Shown piece by piece: positions 62,110 to 64,000 of a stretch of 64,000 bases of DNA (position 1 is the stretch's first letter; the number at the start of each line of letters is the position of its first letter). Position numbers and translations under genes: made by a program. The notes under the pieces were generated by a model. That model had not been told where the DNA came from and did not search any database. It was given only the letters and a program-made list of their open reading frames with translations. This DNA comes from Agromyces italicus DSM 16388 (lineage in GTDB: Bacteria; Actinomycetota; Actinomycetes; Actinomycetales; Microbacteriaceae). The stretch is taken from assembly GCF_000421545.1 (NCBI RefSeq), contig NZ_ATXF01000004.1, forward strand, positions 124,001-188,000. The letters run 5' to 3'.

Positions 62110-64000
62110 TTACTGCGCGTCGCGCGCCTGCGCGGCGAGGGCGCGCTCGACGCCGGCGACGTTCTCGACCACGAGTCGACGCAGCGCGGGCGCGGCGTCG
62201 GTGTTCTCGTCGAGCCACGCGTGGCTCGCGCCGACGAGCTCAGGGTTCGCGAGCGTGGCGGGGTAGAGCAGCTCGACGAGCTTCTCGGCGATCGCGTAGC
62301 TGCGCTGCTCCCACACGGTCGTGAGCCTGCCGAAGTAGCGCTCGACGAACGGCGCGAGCAGCGACTGGTCGTCGGCACGCACGAAGCCCGCGGCGGTCGT
62401 GCGCACGACCGAGTTCGTCGCGGTGTCGGCGACGACGATCGAGTCCCACGCGCGCTGCTTGCCCTCGGCGGTCGGCGTCGCGGCACGGGCGTGCGCCGCC
62501 GACTCCTGGCCGGTCGCGGTCTTGTCGCTTGCGAGGCGCGCGTCGATCTCGGCATCGCCGGCACGGCCCGCGGCGACGAGCGCGATGAGCAGCTCCCAGC
62601 CGAGGTCGGTGTCGATGTCGAGTCCGTCGAGCGAGATCGAACCGTCGAAGAGGCCCGCGAGGGCGTCGACCTGGGTGCCGGCCTCGGCGATCGCGGCGAA
62701 CGACTTCACGAACTGGAACTGGGCGTCGCTGCCGGCCTCGGCCTCGCGCGCGAGCTGCCAGAACCCGTCGGCGAGGGTGCGGCGCGCGTCGGCGCGGCGC
62801 TCGGGCGCGACGTACGAGCTTGCGGCGAGCTGCGCGTTCGCGAGGATGATGCGCAGCGTCGTCGACTCGGTCTCGCTCGCGATGTTGCCGAGCACGAGCT
62901 CGAGGTAGTCGCTCGCGCTCGTCTCGGCGTCGCGCGTCGCATCCCAGACGCTCGACCAGACCAGGGCGCGGGCGAGCGGGTCTTCGATCTTCGAGAGGTT
63001 CGCGATCGCCACCTGCTGGGATGCCTCGTCGAGGCGGATCTTCGCGTACGCGAGGTCGTCGTCGTTGAGCAGCACGAGGTCGGGGCGGGCGAGGCCGACC
63101 AGCTCGGCGACCTCGGTGCGCTCGCCGTCGACGTCGAGCTCGACGCGGTGCTCGCGCACGAGCTTGCCGTCGCGCAGGTTGTAGAAGCCGATCGCGAGGC
63201 GGTGCGGGCGGATGGTCGGGTGGTCGGTGTGGGCCGACTGCAGCACCGTGAACGAGGTGATCGTGCCCGAGGCATCCGTCTGAATTTCAGGGCGCAGGGT
63301 GTTGACGCCCGCGGTCTCGAGCCACAGCTTCGACCAGCCCGACAGATCGCGGCCGCTCGCGACCTCGAGCTCCGAGAGCAGGTCGGCGAGGGTCGTGTTG
63401 CCCCACGCGTGCTTCTTGAAGTACGCCGAGACGCCCGTGAAGAACGCCTCGATGCCGACCCAGGCGGCGAGCTGCTTCAGCACCGATCCGCCCTTGGCGT
63501 ACGTGATGCCGTCGAAGTTGACGAGCACGTCTTCGAGGTCGCGGATCGAGGCTGTGATCGGGTGCGTCGACGGCAGCTGGTCTTGACGGTATGCCCAGCT
63601 CTTCTCCATCGAGTTGAACGTCGTCCACGCGTGGTGCCACTCGGTGGCCTCGGCGGTGGCGATGGTCGACGCCCACTCGGCGAACGACTCGTTCAGCCAC
63701 AGGTCGTTCCACCACTTCATGGTGACGAGGTCGCCGAACCACATGTGCGCGAGCTCGTGCAGGATCGTGACGACGCGACGCTCCTTGATCGCGTCGGTCA
63801 CCTTCGAGCGGAAGACGTACACCTCGGTGAAGGTGACCGCGCCCGCGTTCTCCATCGCGCCGGCGTTGTACTCGGGCACGAAGAGCTGGTCGTACTTGGT
63901 GAAGGGGTAGGGCACGTCGAACTTCTGCTCGAAGTACTCGAAGCCCTGCTTCGTCTTCTCGAAGATGTAGTCGGCGTCGAGGTACTGCGACAGGCTCTTG
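62110..64000 (-). CDS. pepN: Aminopeptidase N (second copy, 5' end cut by window)
   Basis: M1 aminopeptidase; the frame stays open to the right edge, so the N-terminal part is missing (about 630 residues visible). The visible start reads KSLSQYLDADYIFEKTKQGF and continues to YDQLFVPEYNAGAMENAGAVTF. Zinc motif ILHELAHMWFG and NESFAEWAS are intact, followed by the helical C-terminal domain. It is collinear throughout with the copy at 55-58 kb but clearly diverged, so the two are old paralogues, not a recent duplication. The gene ends 11 bases from a REP-like palindrome. Confidence 0.95.
   Translation of the reverse strand, partial: KSLSQYLDADYIFEKTKQGFEYFEQKFDVPYPFTKYDQLFVPEYNAGAMENAGAVTFTEVYVFRSKVTDAIKERRVVTILHELAHMWFGDLVTMKWWNDLWLNESFAEWASTIATAEATEWHHAWTTFNSMEKSWAYRQDQLPSTHPITASIRDLEDVLVNFDGITYAKGGSVLKQLAAWVGIEAFFTGVSAYFKKHAWGNTTLADLLSELEVASGRDLSGWSKLWLETAGVNTLRPEIQTDASGTITSFTVLQSAHTDHPTIRPHRLAIGFYNLRDGKLVREHRVELDVDGERTEVAELVGLARPDLVLLNDDDLAYAKIRLDEASQQVAIANLSKIEDPLARALVWSSVWDATRDAETSASDYLELVLGNIASETESTTLRIILANAQLAASSYVAPERRADARRTLADGFWQLAREAEAGSDAQFQFVKSFAAIAEAGTQVDALAGLFDGSISLDGLDIDTDLGWELLIALVAAGRAGDAEIDARLASDKTATGQESAAHARAATPTAEGKQRAWDSIVVADTATNSVVRTTAAGFVRADDQSLLAPFVERYFGRLTTVWEQRSYAIAEKLVELLYPATLANPELVGASHAWLDENTDAAPALRRLVVENVAGVERALAAQARDAQ

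Overview
The window is a 64 kb piece of a very GC-rich, gene-dense bacterial chromosome. The housekeeping gene orders are classic for Actinobacteria: xerC / M23 peptidase / rpsB-tsf-pyrH-frr-cdsA, cysteine desulfurase / mnmA / ligA / gatCAB, and ssb / ettA / thioesterase / glbO / pepN. Together with DivIVA-type coiled-coil proteins, a GlgE pathway and intergenic palindromes of the TTCGACAAGCTCAG type, this points to Micrococcales, most likely Microbacteriaceae (Agromyces-like). The family-level placement is an inference. I see no insertion sequence, prophage, CRISPR array or replication origin, and no gene-free stretch longer than about 300 bases.

Layout. 1-8.6 kb: recombinase, cell-wall peptidase, translation factors (rpsB, tsf, frr), UMP kinase, CDP-diglyceride synthase, a DivIVA-domain protein, a transglycosylase-like secreted protein and a hydrolase. 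8.6-14.3 kb: envelope genes (AI-2E-type permease, long DivIVA-like coiled coil, chimeric membrane/lipoprotein-like protein, thioredoxin-TPR protein). 14.4-21.5 kb: glucan metabolism (glgB, glgE, glgX) with ybaK. 21.5-32 kb: tRNA thiolation (cysteine desulfurase, mnmA), potassium uptake (trkH-trkA), ligA and gatCAB. 32-38.6 kb: dinB, a GerW/YtfJ-like protein and a TPP-riboswitch-controlled ECF thiamine-precursor transporter with a co-operonic P-loop kinase. 38.6-45.6 kb: a D,D-carboxypeptidase-like pseudoenzyme, a small zincin, tRNA-His, orn, tRNA-Arg, a cation/proton antiporter, nadE and an aldo/keto reductase. 45.6-58 kb: second ssb, ettA, two thioesterases, a Rieske protein, an FAD dehydrogenase, truncated haemoglobin, MscS channel and aminopeptidase N. 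58-64 kb: an ABC transporter in one operon with a NarL-type two-component system, then a second aminopeptidase N cut by the right edge.

The most striking regulatory feature is how start codons sit relative to promoters. At least 11 genes have a TANNNT hexamer followed by exactly six bases and then ATG or GTG, with no Shine-Dalgarno sequence, and eight more have 7-9 intervening bases. This indicates widespread leaderless transcription. At four places the TAG stop codon of the upstream gene forms part of such a -10 box. Other notable items are a ribosome-binding-site hairpin behind the TPP riboswitch, a perfect GTGGTACC palindrome upstream of the ABC/two-component operon, three copies of TCCTGAGAAAC in front of mnmA, and palindromic repeats that supply or adjoin the stop codons of two genes and interrupt the coding sequence of a third. 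I found no clear, wholly new multi-gene system; the findings are mostly regulatory structures, odd active sites and repeat-gene overlaps.
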